This document shows positions 26,643 through 35,738 of a stretch of 64,000 nucleotides of DNA, piece after piece. The first letter of the stretch is position 1; every line of letters begins with the position of its first letter. Below the pieces are notes generated by a model. It saw nothing but the letters and a program-made list of their open reading frames with translations. It did no database searches and was not told where the DNA came from. This DNA is from Thalassospira indica (GTDB taxonomy: Bacteria > Pseudomonadota > Alphaproteobacteria > Rhodospirillales > Thalassospiraceae), in NCBI RefSeq assembly GCF_003403095.1, contig NZ_CP031555.1, positions 2,832,001 to 2,896,000 on the forward strand. The letters run 5' to 3'. The translations under genes were made by a program, and so were the position numbers.

Positions 26643-26673
26643 CACGCGGCGGCAAGATTATGGCCGCCGCGTG
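26643..26673 (-). terminator. hairpin between fructokinase and pgi
   Basis: CACGCGGCGGC and GCCGCCGCGTG pair perfectly over 11 bp with a 9-nt loop. The T-run is on the plus strand only, so on the operon strand it is better seen as a processing or stabilising hairpin than as a full terminator. Confidence 0.6.
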
Positions 26674-26696
26674 ATTTTTCATTTACGCCTGTGATC

Positions 26697-27656
26697 TTAT
26701 CGGTTCGAAAGAAACTCTTCGACTTCTTTTTCCGTCGGCAAGGCGTTGATCGCCCCGCGCTTGGTCGCCGTAATCGCACCGACCGCATTGGCAAAGCGGC
26801 ACGCGGCTGCAAGTTTTTCTTCGGCCCCCAGAAGTTCCGGATCCTTCAAAAGGCGCGACAGGAAGCCTGCCGTGCAGCCGTCCCCTGCCCCGGTCGCATC
26901 AACCGCGGTGATTTCAAAGGACGGCACAAAGCCATCGAAGGCCGGCGTGATGTAACGTGATCCCTTGGGACCGTAAGTCACAATCATTGCACGCCACTGA
27001 TCACACCACAGATCCTTGATGCCTTCTTCAAGGTCATCCTTGCCGGAAACAAAGGTGATTTCCTCGTCCGACATCTTGACGACATCGGCCTGACTGATCG
27101 CAAGGCGCAGGATTTCACGTGCCTTTTTTGCACTCGGCCAAAGCGGCAGGCGCAGGTTCGGATCACACGAAATGATCGCGCCGTTTTCACGCGCAATCTT
27201 GATCGCCTCAAGCGTTGCCGCGCGCGGGTCATCATCAATCATGCAAAGCGTTCCGTAATGGAACAGATCGGTGGATTTCAGCATGTCCTGATCAAGATCA
27301 GCAATGCTGAGCAGCATGTCGGCTGACGGGCTGCGATAGAATGAAAATTCGCGTTCCCCATCGGCACGCAGGGAGACGAATGCAAGCCCGGTCAAGGCTT
27401 CCTTGGTCAGAACAATGCCCGATGTATCGACATTGTCGGCCTTAAGGGTATCGACCAGAAAATGGCCAAAGGCATCATCGCCGAGTTTACCGATAAAACC
27501 GGTTTCAATACCCAGACGCTGCAAACCCACAGCCGCATTTCCCGGTGCGCCCCCGGCCGCCTTGGCAAAGGCCGGCGCATCGGCAAGGCCGGTTCCGGTC
27601 ACGGTCGGAACAAAATCAATCAGCAGTTCCCCAAGACAAACAGCTTTGGCTGTCAT
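26697..27656 (-). CDS. PfkB-family fructokinase
   Basis: The 319-aa sugar kinase has the N-terminal PfkB motif AGGAPGNAAVGLQRLG and the C-terminal catalytic motif DATGAGDGCTAGFL with the anion hole and catalytic Asp. The overall sequence, including SFYRSPSADMLL, resembles fructokinases, which make fructose 6-phosphate from fructose and ATP. The ATG at 27656 follows GGAGAAACGTC. The next gene is pgi, which supports a hexose role. Ribokinase-type alternatives are less likely. Confidence 0.87.
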   Translation of the reverse strand: MTAKAVCLGELLIDFVPTVTGTGLADAPAFAKAAGGAPGNAAVGLQRLGIETGFIGKLGDDAFGHFLVDTLKADNVDTSGIVLTKEALTGLAFVSLRADGEREFSFYRSPSADMLLSIADLDQDMLKSTDLFHYGTLCMIDDDPRAATLEAIKIARENGAIISCDPNLRLPLWPSAKKAREILRLAISQADVVKMSDEEITFVSGKDDLEEGIKDLWCDQWRAMIVTYGPKGSRYITPAFDGFVPSFEITAVDATGAGDGCTAGFLSRLLKDPELLGAEEKLAAACRFANAVGAITATKRGAINALPTEKEVEEFLSNR

Positions 27657-27917
27657 GACGTTTCTCCGTTCGAATTGTCCGCAAATTCGGCGGATCAATA
27701 GTATGTGGTCTGTGGGACCCACCGCCTTTTAAATCGATTCAACGCGTCACACAAATGCTAATCGAACGCGGCGTCGCATTCGCCAGCATTTCGGCTTTTC
27801 ACATTCTTGCGCAAAAGGCTTGGCCCAAAAAGATTAGGACTTCAGTGCGAAAATCGCCCCGGATATAAAATCGCGAAATCAAAATCAAACCACACTAGCA
27901 GACAACAGGGCATTTTC

Positions 27918-28286
27918 ATGAGCACACTCGTCGCACGCAATCTGATGCAAAGTTTTGATCAAATTACCGACTATTGGTCGCCGAAGATCATTGGCGAGGT
28001 GAATGACCAATATCTCAAAATTGCAAAAGTAAAAGGCGAACTGGTCTGGCATGCCCATGACGAGGAAGACGAGCTGTTCCATATCGTCAAGGGGAGCCTG
28101 ATCATCGAGTTCGAAGACCACAAGGTCGAACTGAGCGAAGGCGAATTCCTGACCATCCCCAAAGGGGTCATGCATAACCCGATTGCCAAGGAAGAGTGCT
28201 GGGTCCTGCTGATCGAAAGCAAATCGACCAAACACACCGGCAATGTTGTTACTGAAAAAACCAAAACCCTATCGCAGCAGCTGTAA
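27918..28286 (+). CDS. small cupin-domain protein
   Basis: The 122-aa single-domain cupin contains the metal-binding motifs HAHDEEDELFHIVKG and PKGVMHNPIA. These usually hold one divalent metal and may support an isomerase, dioxygenase or sugar-binding function. The substrate is unknown. It is a stand-alone gene transcribed away from fructokinase; the phosphatase downstream is on the other strand. Confidence 0.85.
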   Translation: MSTLVARNLMQSFDQITDYWSPKIIGEVNDQYLKIAKVKGELVWHAHDEEDELFHIVKGSLIIEFEDHKVELSEGEFLTIPKGVMHNPIAKEECWVLLIESKSTKHTGNVVTEKTKTLSQQL

Positions 28287-28328
28287 CGTCCACGAAGTTG
28301 CTGCGACACTGTGCCTGTGGCGGGCGAA

Positions 28329-28922
28329 TTACGTCCTCTGCAGGCCTTTGCCAAAGCCGACTTCGCGTTGGCGTTCCAGTTCGGTCATCCAGCGTTCGAA
28401 CATCGCATCACGCTCAAGCTGAATGGCGTAGTGGCGATGAAGGGCCGCGGTCAGGCGCCCCTCGCGCCCCAAGAGTTCATCGGCAAAGGCGATCATGACC
28501 GAGTTCGGCCAGGCAATCGGGCGCATTTCGCGGATGCTGGTAAAGATGCTGTCTTCGTCACGGTCCGGCTCGCACTGTGCCATCAGGGTGATCATCGCGG
28601 CGGTCGAACGCGACACGCCCATGTGACAATGCACCAGCAAATGGCCATCGCGACGATCCGCACGGCTTCCGATCAGGGTTTCGCCGTAGGCAAGGATGGC
28701 TTCGACATCGGCCTTGGTCGGTGCCGGACGACCTTCCTTGTCCTCGATCACGTCATGGAAACGTAAAATAGTGCGTTCATGCGGGTCAAAGTTGGCAAAG
28801 ATGGTCGGATCTTCGCGTTCGGGATCAAGGACTGACAGGACATGGGTCACACCATGGCTGCGATGGGTCGGCAGTTCGTCGATGCCACAGATGGTCAGGC
28901 GCGAAATAGCAATTGGTTTCAT
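28329..28922 (-). CDS. dual-specificity / tyrosine phosphatase-like protein
   Basis: The 197-aa protein carries the cysteine phosphatase loop VHCHMGVSRSTAA (C-x5-R) and an upstream Asp in the FHDVIED region that could act as general acid. It should be cytoplasmic. The substrate, phosphoprotein or phosphoinositol-like, cannot be told. It is a single gene, convergent with the cupin gene and downstream of the agmatinase terminator. Confidence 0.85.
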   Translation of the reverse strand: MKPIAISRLTICGIDELPTHRSHGVTHVLSVLDPEREDPTIFANFDPHERTILRFHDVIEDKEGRPAPTKADVEAILAYGETLIGSRADRRDGHLLVHCHMGVSRSTAAMITLMAQCEPDRDEDSIFTSIREMRPIAWPNSVMIAFADELLGREGRLTAALHRHYAIQLERDAMFERWMTELERQREVGFGKGLQRT

Positions 28923-28983
28923 TTCCTTGATCTCCTGTCTTCGTTTCTTTTTCTGACGGCTATCAGAGCACAGGAAAATGAAA

Positions 28984-29018
28984 AAACAAGGGCCGGTATC
29001 ATGAAATAATACCGGCCC
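28984..29018 (-). terminator. terminator of the puu/speB operon
   Basis: GGGCCGGTAT (28990-28999) pairs with ATACCGGCCC (29009-29018) in a perfect 10-bp stem; on the minus strand TTGTTTTTTC follows. It lies about 30 bp after the agmatinase stop. Confidence 0.9.
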
Positions 29019-29045
29019 TCTAATTTTTTGATCTGAAACGTCAGA

Positions 29046-30017
29046 TTACTTTGCGCGGTTAACCGCATGAATGTTCAGCATTTCCCACGCCATGGTCGCA
29101 CCGGCAAGCGATGTGATGTCCGAAACATCATAAGGCGGGGAAACTTCGACCACGTCACTGCCGATCAGGTTTACATGCCCTGCCAGACCGCGCAGGATTG
29201 ATACTGCCTGATGGCTGGTCAAACCGCCCAGAACCGGCGTACCCGTCCCCGGCGCATAGCACGGATCAAGCCCATCAATGTCAAAGGTGATATAGGCCGG
29301 GTTGTCGCCCACCGTGGCCTTGATCTTTTCCACAATGGCATCAATCGACATCGACTGAACATCCGGGCCATAAAGGATATTGAACCCGTGGGTCGATTCA
29401 TTGTGGGTGCGAATGCCGACCTGAATGGATTTTGACGGATTGACGATGCCTTTTTTGGCGGCATGCCAGAACATGGTGCCGTGATCAATGCGATCACCGT
29501 CATCTTCCCAGGTGTCGGAATGGGCATCAAACTGGATGAGTGAAATGCCATCACCGTACTTTTCGGCGTGTGCCTTCAGGATCGGATAGGTGATGAAGTG
29601 ATCGCCACCGATGGTGAGCATCTTGGCACCGGACTGCACGATGTCACGCGCGTGATCTTCGATCATTTCCGGAAGCTTTTCCGGATGGCCCGGATCAATG
29701 ACCATGTCGCCATAATCAATCACCGCCATCTCGGCAAAGATATCACGGCCGGACGGGAAATGCGGTGCCCAGGCAAGGTTGGTCGATGCACGACGCACAC
29801 CTTGCGGCCCCAGGCGCGTGCCCGGTCGGCTTGATGTTGCAAGATCATAGGGGATACCAGTCACAGCAACATCAATCCCATTGAGATCGCGCGAATATCG
29901 GCGGCGCATGAAGGACAGCGCACCGGAATACATCGGCTCGCTGGTGTTCTGGTGCACAGATTTTGCCGTAAAGGCGTTATCACCGCCCTTGGTGTCAATG
30001 ACCCCGGTGCTACTCAT
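29046..30017 (-). CDS. speB: agmatinase (agmatine ureohydrolase)
   Basis: The 323-aa ureohydrolase splits agmatine to putrescine and urea. The binuclear manganese site is visible in GGDHF, DAHSDTW and DIDGLDP. It keeps the arginase-superfamily fold and normal length. It is the last gene of puuA-puuR-puuC-speB, so putrescine made here is consumed by the same operon. Guanidinobutyrase or another guanidino hydrolase is possible within this family. Confidence 0.87.
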   Translation of the reverse strand: MSSTGVIDTKGGDNAFTAKSVHQNTSEPMYSGALSFMRRRYSRDLNGIDVAVTGIPYDLATSSRPGTRLGPQGVRRASTNLAWAPHFPSGRDIFAEMAVIDYGDMVIDPGHPEKLPEMIEDHARDIVQSGAKMLTIGGDHFITYPILKAHAEKYGDGISLIQFDAHSDTWEDDGDRIDHGTMFWHAAKKGIVNPSKSIQVGIRTHNESTHGFNILYGPDVQSMSIDAIVEKIKATVGDNPAYITFDIDGLDPCYAPGTGTPVLGGLTSHQAVSILRGLAGHVNLIGSDVVEVSPPYDVSDITSLAGATMAWEMLNIHAVNRAK

Positions 30018-30083
30018 TTTTAAACCCTTCTTACTTCCCGTATCAAACCCGGACCGTCTGCCTGTCAGCGGTCGACGGAGTTC

Positions 30084-31589
30084 TTACGCGTCGCCCAGTG
30101 CAATCCAGGTCGACTTGATTTCACAATATTTGTCCAGCGCATGCAGCGAACGGTCGCGACCAGTACCGGACTGTTTGTAACCACCAAACGGCATGGTGAT
30201 TGATCCACCGTCCCAGCAATTGACCCAGACAAGCCCCGAACGCAGTTTCTTTGCGGTCATGTGTGCCTTGTTGATGTCGCGCGTCCAGACTGCTGCTGCC
30301 AGACCATATGGCGTATCATTTGCGGTCTGAACAGCCTCTTTCCAGTCCTTGACCGAAATAACCGACAGAACCGGGCCAAAGATTTCTTCCTTGGCAATCG
30401 TCATGTCGTTCTTGATGCCGTCAAACACGGTCGGCTCGACATAATACCCACCAGATTCGGTGCGAACCCGTTTACCACCCGTGCGAAGGACCCCGCCCTC
30501 GCTGGAGCCTTTTTCGATATAGCCCAGAACACGGTTCATCTGGCTTTCATCGACAATCGCGCCCATCTGGCTTTTCGGATCAAGCGGATCACCCGGCTGC
30601 ATTTTCGCACCCGCGGCGACCACTTTCTCGATGAATTCGTCCTTGATGCTTTCTTCGACAATCAAACGCGAACCAGCCGTGCAGACCTCACCCTGATTAT
30701 AGAAGATACCGCCCGCCGCCGCAGCAGCTGCCGCATCCATATCCGGGCAATCGGCCAGAACGATATTCGGGCTTTTGCCACCGCATTCAAGCCAGACACG
30801 CTTCATGTTCGACTGACCGGAATACTGCAAGAACAGCTTGCCGACTTCGCCCGACCCCGTAAAGGTCACGCAATCAACATCTTCATGCAGGCCAAGCGCC
30901 TTGCCCGCCGTCGGGCCGAAGCCCGGCACAACGTTCAGAACGCCTTCGGGAATACCGGCCTCAACCGCGATTTCCGCCACACGAAGGGCGGTCAGCGGTG
31001 ACTGCTCAGCTGGCTTGAGGATGATCGAGTTCCCCATCGCCAGGGCCGGGCCAAGCTTCCAGACCGCCATCATCAGCGGGAAGTTCCACGGCACAACCGC
31101 GGCAACCACGCCCAGCGGTTCACGGGTGATCATGCCGATTTCATTGGTGCCCGACGGCGAGATTTCGTCATAGATCTTGTCAATCGCCTCGGCGTACCAG
31201 CGGATGCATTTATAGGACAGCGGAATGTCATCGCGCGCAGCCAGCGTGATCGGCTTGCCCATATCAAGGCTTTCGAGAAGCGCCAGTTCGGCGGCGTTCT
31301 TTTCAAGCAGATCGGCGAAATGCAGCATGATTGCCTTGCGTTTTGCAGGGGCGGCTTCGGACCAGCTGCCTTTTTCAAACACCGCACGCGCCGATGCCAC
31401 CGCACGATTGACGTCTTCGACGTCGCATTCGGCAACCTTGGTCAGCACCGACCCGTCACGCGGGCTGATGCAATCAAATGTCTTGCCGGATGCCGCATCG
31501 ACATAGGCACCGTTGATGAACGCCTTGTTGCGAATATCAAGGGCGGCGGCCTGCGCGGTCAGCTGTTCAAAATTCATCGGATTGGTCAT
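30084..31589 (-). CDS. puuC: gamma-glutamyl-gamma-aminobutyraldehyde dehydrogenase
   Basis: The 501-aa NAD(P)-dependent aldehyde dehydrogenase has the catalytic Glu in LECGGKSPN and the catalytic Cys in NQGEVCTAGSRL. It should oxidise the aldehyde made from gamma-glutamylputrescine, or 4-aminobutanal from transamination. The ATG at 31589 follows AGGAGACTTGCG. The longer frame from 31673 would add 28 unconserved residues. It sits between puuR and speB. Confidence 0.9.
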   Translation of the reverse strand: MTNPMNFEQLTAQAAALDIRNKAFINGAYVDAASGKTFDCISPRDGSVLTKVAECDVEDVNRAVASARAVFEKGSWSEAAPAKRKAIMLHFADLLEKNAAELALLESLDMGKPITLAARDDIPLSYKCIRWYAEAIDKIYDEISPSGTNEIGMITREPLGVVAAVVPWNFPLMMAVWKLGPALAMGNSIILKPAEQSPLTALRVAEIAVEAGIPEGVLNVVPGFGPTAGKALGLHEDVDCVTFTGSGEVGKLFLQYSGQSNMKRVWLECGGKSPNIVLADCPDMDAAAAAAAGGIFYNQGEVCTAGSRLIVEESIKDEFIEKVVAAGAKMQPGDPLDPKSQMGAIVDESQMNRVLGYIEKGSSEGGVLRTGGKRVRTESGGYYVEPTVFDGIKNDMTIAKEEIFGPVLSVISVKDWKEAVQTANDTPYGLAAAVWTRDINKAHMTAKKLRSGLVWVNCWDGGSITMPFGGYKQSGTGRDRSLHALDKYCEIKSTWIALGDA

Positions 31590-31682
31590 CGCAAGTCTCC
31601 TGACGGATGGCGCGTTTGGATTTTTCAAAGTTGATCGTGGCACTTGGCACCTTGATAGGCACTCTGGCAGCACGATCTGTCA

Positions 31683-32231
31683 TCAATATGACGGTGGTGT
31701 CGCCGCACTGACGACTTCACATTCCCCGTCACCCACATTTCGAAAACGATGTGGAATTTCTGCATTGAAGTAATAAGCATCACCGGGGCCAAGCACCTTG
31801 ACCCGTTCGCCCACCGTGACTTCAAGCTTGCCACGGACGACAACACCGGCTTCCTCGCCCTTCTGGACAATCAGGTTGTTACCGGTATCCCCACCCGCAG
31901 GGTATGTTTCATGCAGCACGCGCAGGTTACGATCCTTGCGCGATGCCCCGACAAGACGCATCGACATCGTCCCATCAGAAAGTTCGACAAGGTCTTCTTT
32001 CCTGAAAAAGATTTCTTCACCGGTATCAAGATCAATGGTGAAGAAATCAATCAGGCTCATGGGAATGCCGGCCAGAACCTTGGCCAGGCTATCAACAGAC
32101 GGGCTGACCCGGTTCTGTTCAATCGTCGAGATCGTGCTGTTGGTCACACCGGCCCGGCGGGCCAGTTCACGCTGCGACAGCCCGTACATGCTGCGCACCG
32201 CCTTCAGACGATCCCCTACCTTTTGCGACAT
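31683..32231 (-). CDS. puuR: XRE-cupin transcriptional regulator of polyamine catabolism
   Basis: The 182-aa protein has an N-terminal helix-turn-helix (LSQRELARRAGVTNSTISTIEQNRV) and a C-terminal cupin that probably senses putrescine (PGDAYYFNAEIPHRFRNV). This is the PuuR architecture. PuuR represses the putrescine genes until the ligand binds. It lies within the operon it probably controls, between puuA and puuC. Confidence 0.88.
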   Translation of the reverse strand: MSQKVGDRLKAVRSMYGLSQRELARRAGVTNSTISTIEQNRVSPSVDSLAKVLAGIPMSLIDFFTIDLDTGEEIFFRKEDLVELSDGTMSMRLVGASRKDRNLRVLHETYPAGGDTGNNLIVQKGEEAGVVVRGKLEVTVGERVKVLGPGDAYYFNAEIPHRFRNVGDGECEVVSAATPPSY

Positions 32232-32273
32232 TCCCGTCTTTTCCCTGTCAAAATTTATTGTTGTTTTGGCTGG

Positions 32274-33662
32274 TTATACCGCGTCGAGATACCAGCGATA
32301 TTCCAGCTGGGTGACTTCGGCAAAGAACTCGTCATATTCGGCACGGCGACAGATATCGAACACCTCGACAAAACGTTCGCCGAGATATTCCTTGACGATA
32401 TCGCCTTCGACAAAGCGATCGAGGGCCGAAATCATGCTGCGCGGAACAATGCGTCCGCCATGCTGTTCATAGCCGTTGCCAACGGTCGGTTCACCCGGAT
32501 CAAGTTTGTTCTTCATGCCGTGATGCATGCCAGCCAGAACGCACGCCAGAACCAGATACGGGTTGGCATCGGCACCCGACACGCGGTGTTCAACGCGGGC
32601 GGCCTTCGGGCTGCCTGCCGGGATACGAAGGGCGACGGTACGGTTATTCAAACCCCAGTTCGGCGACATCGGCGCATAGGCCTTGTTCTGGAACCGGCGG
32701 AAGGAGTTCGGGTTGGGTGCAAAGATCGCCATGCTTTCAAACATGCTTTCCTGCAGGCCACCAATCGCAAAGCGCAGATTGTCCGACACTTCCTCGTCAC
32801 CCACCGGTGACAGAACGTTATTGTCATCCTTGTCACGCAGCGACACATGAACATGCAGGCCATTGCCCGCCTGATCGGAATACGGTTTTGCCATGAAGGT
32901 CGCAGTCACACCGTGATCCCAGGCAATACCCTTAACCACGCGTTTAAGCTGCATGGCGTGATCAGCCGCCATCATCGGATCGGTCACGTGACCAAGATTG
33001 ATTTCAAACTGCCCCGGGCCTGCCTCGGCAACGATGGTATCGGCCGGAATGCCCTGACGGTTGAGTTCGGCAACCGCATCATGCAGGACTTTTTCAAAAT
33101 CCTCGATCTGTTGCAGGCCATAAACCTGCACGCCGTCAGACGCAATCCCACCACCAAGCGGCTGCGGCGGTAGCGGTGCGGCGGTTTCCTGGTTCTGATC
33201 GGCAAGATAGAATTCAAGCTCAAGAGCGACAGTCGGATAAAAACCATCGGCCGCCATGCGATCAACGACGCCCTGCAACACATTGCGCGGATCGGCAAAG
33301 AACTTGGTGCCGTCAAGGTTATACAGGCTCATCATCACCTGAGCGAGCGGCAGCTCACCATAAGGCACACGGCAAAGGGTTCCCGGGATCGGTTTTGCCA
33401 GATTGTCCTGATCACCGCTCGACCAAAGAAGGCCCGTGCCTTCGGGGTTGTCACCCGTGATATCAACCAGGCACATCGAGCCCGGCAGCGTTACACCTTC
33501 GCTAAAGCTTTTAAGGAATTTCTGTTTGCTGATTCGCTTGCCGCGAAACACGCCGTTAATGTCGGGAATGAGCAACTCAACAAGTTCGACATCCGGATTT
33601 TCTTCAAAGAATCGTTGGGCTTCCGCCCTACTGTCTTCGACGAACGACTTGTTCATCGTCAT
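32274..33662 (-). CDS. puuA: gamma-glutamylputrescine synthetase
   Basis: The 462-aa enzyme belongs to the glutamine synthetase family. It shows the catalytic GQFEINLGH and AKPYSDQAGNGLHVHVSL regions and the ATP-binding NSFRRF and ALRIPAGSP segments. In the puu context it joins glutamate to putrescine using ATP. The context (puuR, puuC, speB, puuB) separates it from true glutamine synthetase. It is the first gene of the minus-strand operon; its promoter region contains the left end of a MITE-like element. Confidence 0.9.
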   Translation of the reverse strand: MTMNKSFVEDSRAEAQRFFEENPDVELVELLIPDINGVFRGKRISKQKFLKSFSEGVTLPGSMCLVDITGDNPEGTGLLWSSGDQDNLAKPIPGTLCRVPYGELPLAQVMMSLYNLDGTKFFADPRNVLQGVVDRMAADGFYPTVALELEFYLADQNQETAAPLPPQPLGGGIASDGVQVYGLQQIEDFEKVLHDAVAELNRQGIPADTIVAEAGPGQFEINLGHVTDPMMAADHAMQLKRVVKGIAWDHGVTATFMAKPYSDQAGNGLHVHVSLRDKDDNNVLSPVGDEEVSDNLRFAIGGLQESMFESMAIFAPNPNSFRRFQNKAYAPMSPNWGLNNRTVALRIPAGSPKAARVEHRVSGADANPYLVLACVLAGMHHGMKNKLDPGEPTVGNGYEQHGGRIVPRSMISALDRFVEGDIVKEYLGERFVEVFDICRRAEYDEFFAEVTQLEYRWYLDAV

Positions 33663-33688
33663 ATACTCCCAGAAAAGGCCTGTTATTA

Positions 33689-33949
33689 GGGTCCAAACTC
33701 ATTCACATAATCGACCCGGTCTCCCGGATTTGTGCGGATATGCGGAGCAAAATCGCAGGAAGATCTATATCTTTCAAGATTTTGCGACAAAATAGCCCGT
33801 GCAAATCCGGGTGATCCGAAGGACAACTGATATGAGAGAAAGCCTCTGCGTCAAATCCCTTGATCGGGGATCACCCCGACCTGCAGGCTTTTCCTAGCTT
33901 TTTCTCTCATATCAGTTGCCGGATCGGTCATGTGAATGAGTTTGGACCC
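33689..33949. mobile_element. 261-bp MITE-like element with nested inverted repeats
   Basis: The element begins GGGTCCAAACTCATTCACAT (33689-33708) and ends with its exact inverted copy (33930-33949). Both ends are flanked by TA, a likely target duplication. Inside lie an 18-bp perfect inverted repeat, CAACTGATATGAGAGAAA at 33824-33841 against 33901-33918, a 10-bp pair (CCCGGATTTG near 33724-33733 and CAAATCCGGG near 33802-33811), and a small hairpin TCGGGG-ATCA-CCCCGA at 33864-33879. There is no reading frame for a transposase. It fits a non-autonomous miniature element moved by an absent transposase. Confidence 0.7.
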
Positions 33950-34146
33950 TATACTGTAACACATCGTGCCGCGCCGGATAGCCCCGGTCAAGCCCCTTCG
34001 TTCGATATATCGTGCAAATCATGCAATGCACAATTTTCTGGCGCGATAGGATGGTTAAGTAGCACAGACCACCCACATCGACCGCCAGGCAACAAAAACT
34101 GACCACGAACCAGTCAAAAAGATTGTCGAAAAATCCTCTTGCAAAG

Positions 34147-34166
34147 GTGTTCGAAAAAACGAACAC
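34147..34166. promoter_or_regulatory. perfect inverted repeat upstream of spuC, candidate PuuR-type operator
   Basis: GTGTTCG-AAAAAA-CGAACAC is a perfect 7-bp inverted repeat with a 6-bp A-tract, 60 bp before the aminotransferase start. A second small palindrome, ATGTTCAACAT, lies at 34175-34185. Position and symmetry suggest a dimeric regulator, most simply PuuR. The rest of the region from 33950 to 34226 shows no gene. Confidence 0.55.
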
Positions 34167-34226
34167 TAAGGTCAGATGTTCAACATATCGCACGAAAGCA
34201 GAGCAGCGCCGCTGTCAGGAGATGTT

Positions 34227-35597
34227 ATGAATAATTTCGACAAAACCGCCTATTGGCAGGATATTGATCAGGCTCACCACATTCACCCGTTCACCGATAC
34301 GGCGGACCTGAACAATCGTGGGACCCGCGTTATCACACGTGCCGAAGGCGTCTTTATCGAAGATTCCAACGGCAAACGCTATCTCGATGGCATGGCGGGC
34401 CTGTGGTGTGTCAATATCGGCTATGGCCGCAAGGAACTTGCCGAAGCGGCCTACAAGCAGATGCTTGAACTGCCCTATTACAACAACTTCTTCCAGTGCG
34501 CGAATACCCCGGCGATCGAGCTTTCCAAAGTTCTTGCCGAAATCACGCCAGAAGGCCTGAACCACGTTTTCTATGCCAATTCCGGCTCGGAAGCGAATGA
34601 CACGGTTGTCCGCATGGTGCACCAGTACTGGAACCTTAAGGGCAAACCGGAACGTACCACCATCATCAGCCGCAAGAACGCCTATCACGGCTCCACCGTT
34701 GCCGGTGCGTCGCTTGGCGGAATGTCGGGCATGCATTCACAGGGCGGTGCGCTGGTCCGCGATATCGTTCATATCGATCAGCCATACTGGTACGGCGAAG
34801 GCGGCGATCACACCCCCGAGGAATTCGGCCTGATTGCAGCCCGCAAGCTTGAAGAAAAGATCAAGGAACTTGGTGCAGACCGCGTTGGTGCCTTTATCGG
34901 TGAACCGATCCAGGGTGCTGGTGGCGTGATCATTCCGCCGTCAACCTACTGGCCGGAAATTCAGCGTATCTGCAAGAAATACGACATCCTTCTGATTGCC
35001 GACGAAGTCATTTGCGGCTTTGGCCGGACCGGCGAATGGTTTGGCTCGGACACCTTTGACATCAAGCCGGACCTGATGCCGATGGCAAAGGGCATGTCTT
35101 CGGGTTATTTGCCGATCTCGGCTGTCATGGTTGGCGATCGGGTTGCCGATGTGCTGATCAATGAATGCGGTGAATTCACCCACGGCTTCACCTATTCCGG
35201 TCATCCGGCATGTGCGGCGGTCGCACTTGAAAACATTCGTATCCTGCGCGAAGAAAAGATGGTCGAACGCGTCAAGGACGATATCGGCCCGTATTTCGCC
35301 AAGGCGCTGAAAACCCTTGAAGACCACCCGCTGGTCGGTGCGGTTGAAACCGTTGGTCTGATTGCCGGTATGCCGCTGGTTGATGACAAGAAAACCCGCA
35401 AGATGTTCGACAAGCCGGGCACCGTTGGCACCATGTGCCGCGATGCCTGTGTTGCCAATGGCGTGATCATGCGTGCCTGTGGTGATCGCATGGTTCTGTC
35501 GCCGCCGCTTTGCATCACCAAGGAAGAAATCGACGAGCTGGTCAAACGGGCGCGCGCCGCCTTTGACGAGACCGCGAAGAAACTTGGCAAAATGTAA
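34227..35597 (+). CDS. spuC: putrescine-pyruvate (class III) aminotransferase
   Basis: The 456-aa PLP enzyme has the cofactor-binding YANSGSEAND segment, the DEVICGFGRTGEWFG motif and the Schiff-base Lys in MAKGMSSGYLPISA. It closely resembles SpuC and related polyamine aminotransferases, which turn putrescine into 4-aminobutanal. The ATG at 34227 follows AGGAG. It is divergent from puuA and is followed by a terminator, so it is probably its own transcript. It offers a route that bypasses glutamylation. Confidence 0.88.
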   Translation: MNNFDKTAYWQDIDQAHHIHPFTDTADLNNRGTRVITRAEGVFIEDSNGKRYLDGMAGLWCVNIGYGRKELAEAAYKQMLELPYYNNFFQCANTPAIELSKVLAEITPEGLNHVFYANSGSEANDTVVRMVHQYWNLKGKPERTTIISRKNAYHGSTVAGASLGGMSGMHSQGGALVRDIVHIDQPYWYGEGGDHTPEEFGLIAARKLEEKIKELGADRVGAFIGEPIQGAGGVIIPPSTYWPEIQRICKKYDILLIADEVICGFGRTGEWFGSDTFDIKPDLMPMAKGMSSGYLPISAVMVGDRVADVLINECGEFTHGFTYSGHPACAAVALENIRILREEKMVERVKDDIGPYFAKALKTLEDHPLVGAVETVGLIAGMPLVDDKKTRKMFDKPGTVGTMCRDACVANGVIMRACGDRMVLSPPLCITKEEIDELVKRARAAFDETAKKLGKM

Positions 35598-35625
35598 TCC
35601 GGTTTCGATTACAGGAACTTACACA

Positions 35626-35662
35626 AAATACCCGGCATGAGTTATCATTGCCGGGTATTTTT
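35626..35662 (+). terminator. terminator after spuC
   Basis: AAATACCCGGCA (35626-35637) pairs with TGCCGGGTATTT (35649-35660) over 12 bp, followed by more T residues. It separates spuC from puuB. Confidence 0.88.
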
Positions 35663-35738
35663 GACTACAGCGATAACAAACCGCCCACCAAAGCCTGCCC
35701 CACAGGCACGCACTTTCCAACGCCCAAAAGAGCCCACC

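Noticed and set aside
31749..32810. 353-codon plus-strand frame across puuR and puuA
   Set aside because: It spans two real genes on the other strand and their junction; its translation matches nothing.
33689..33949. The nested repeats as a normal terminator or riboswitch
   Set aside because: The outer repeats are exact, 20 bp long, 220 bp apart and flanked by TA, which fits a transposable element better than an RNA signal.
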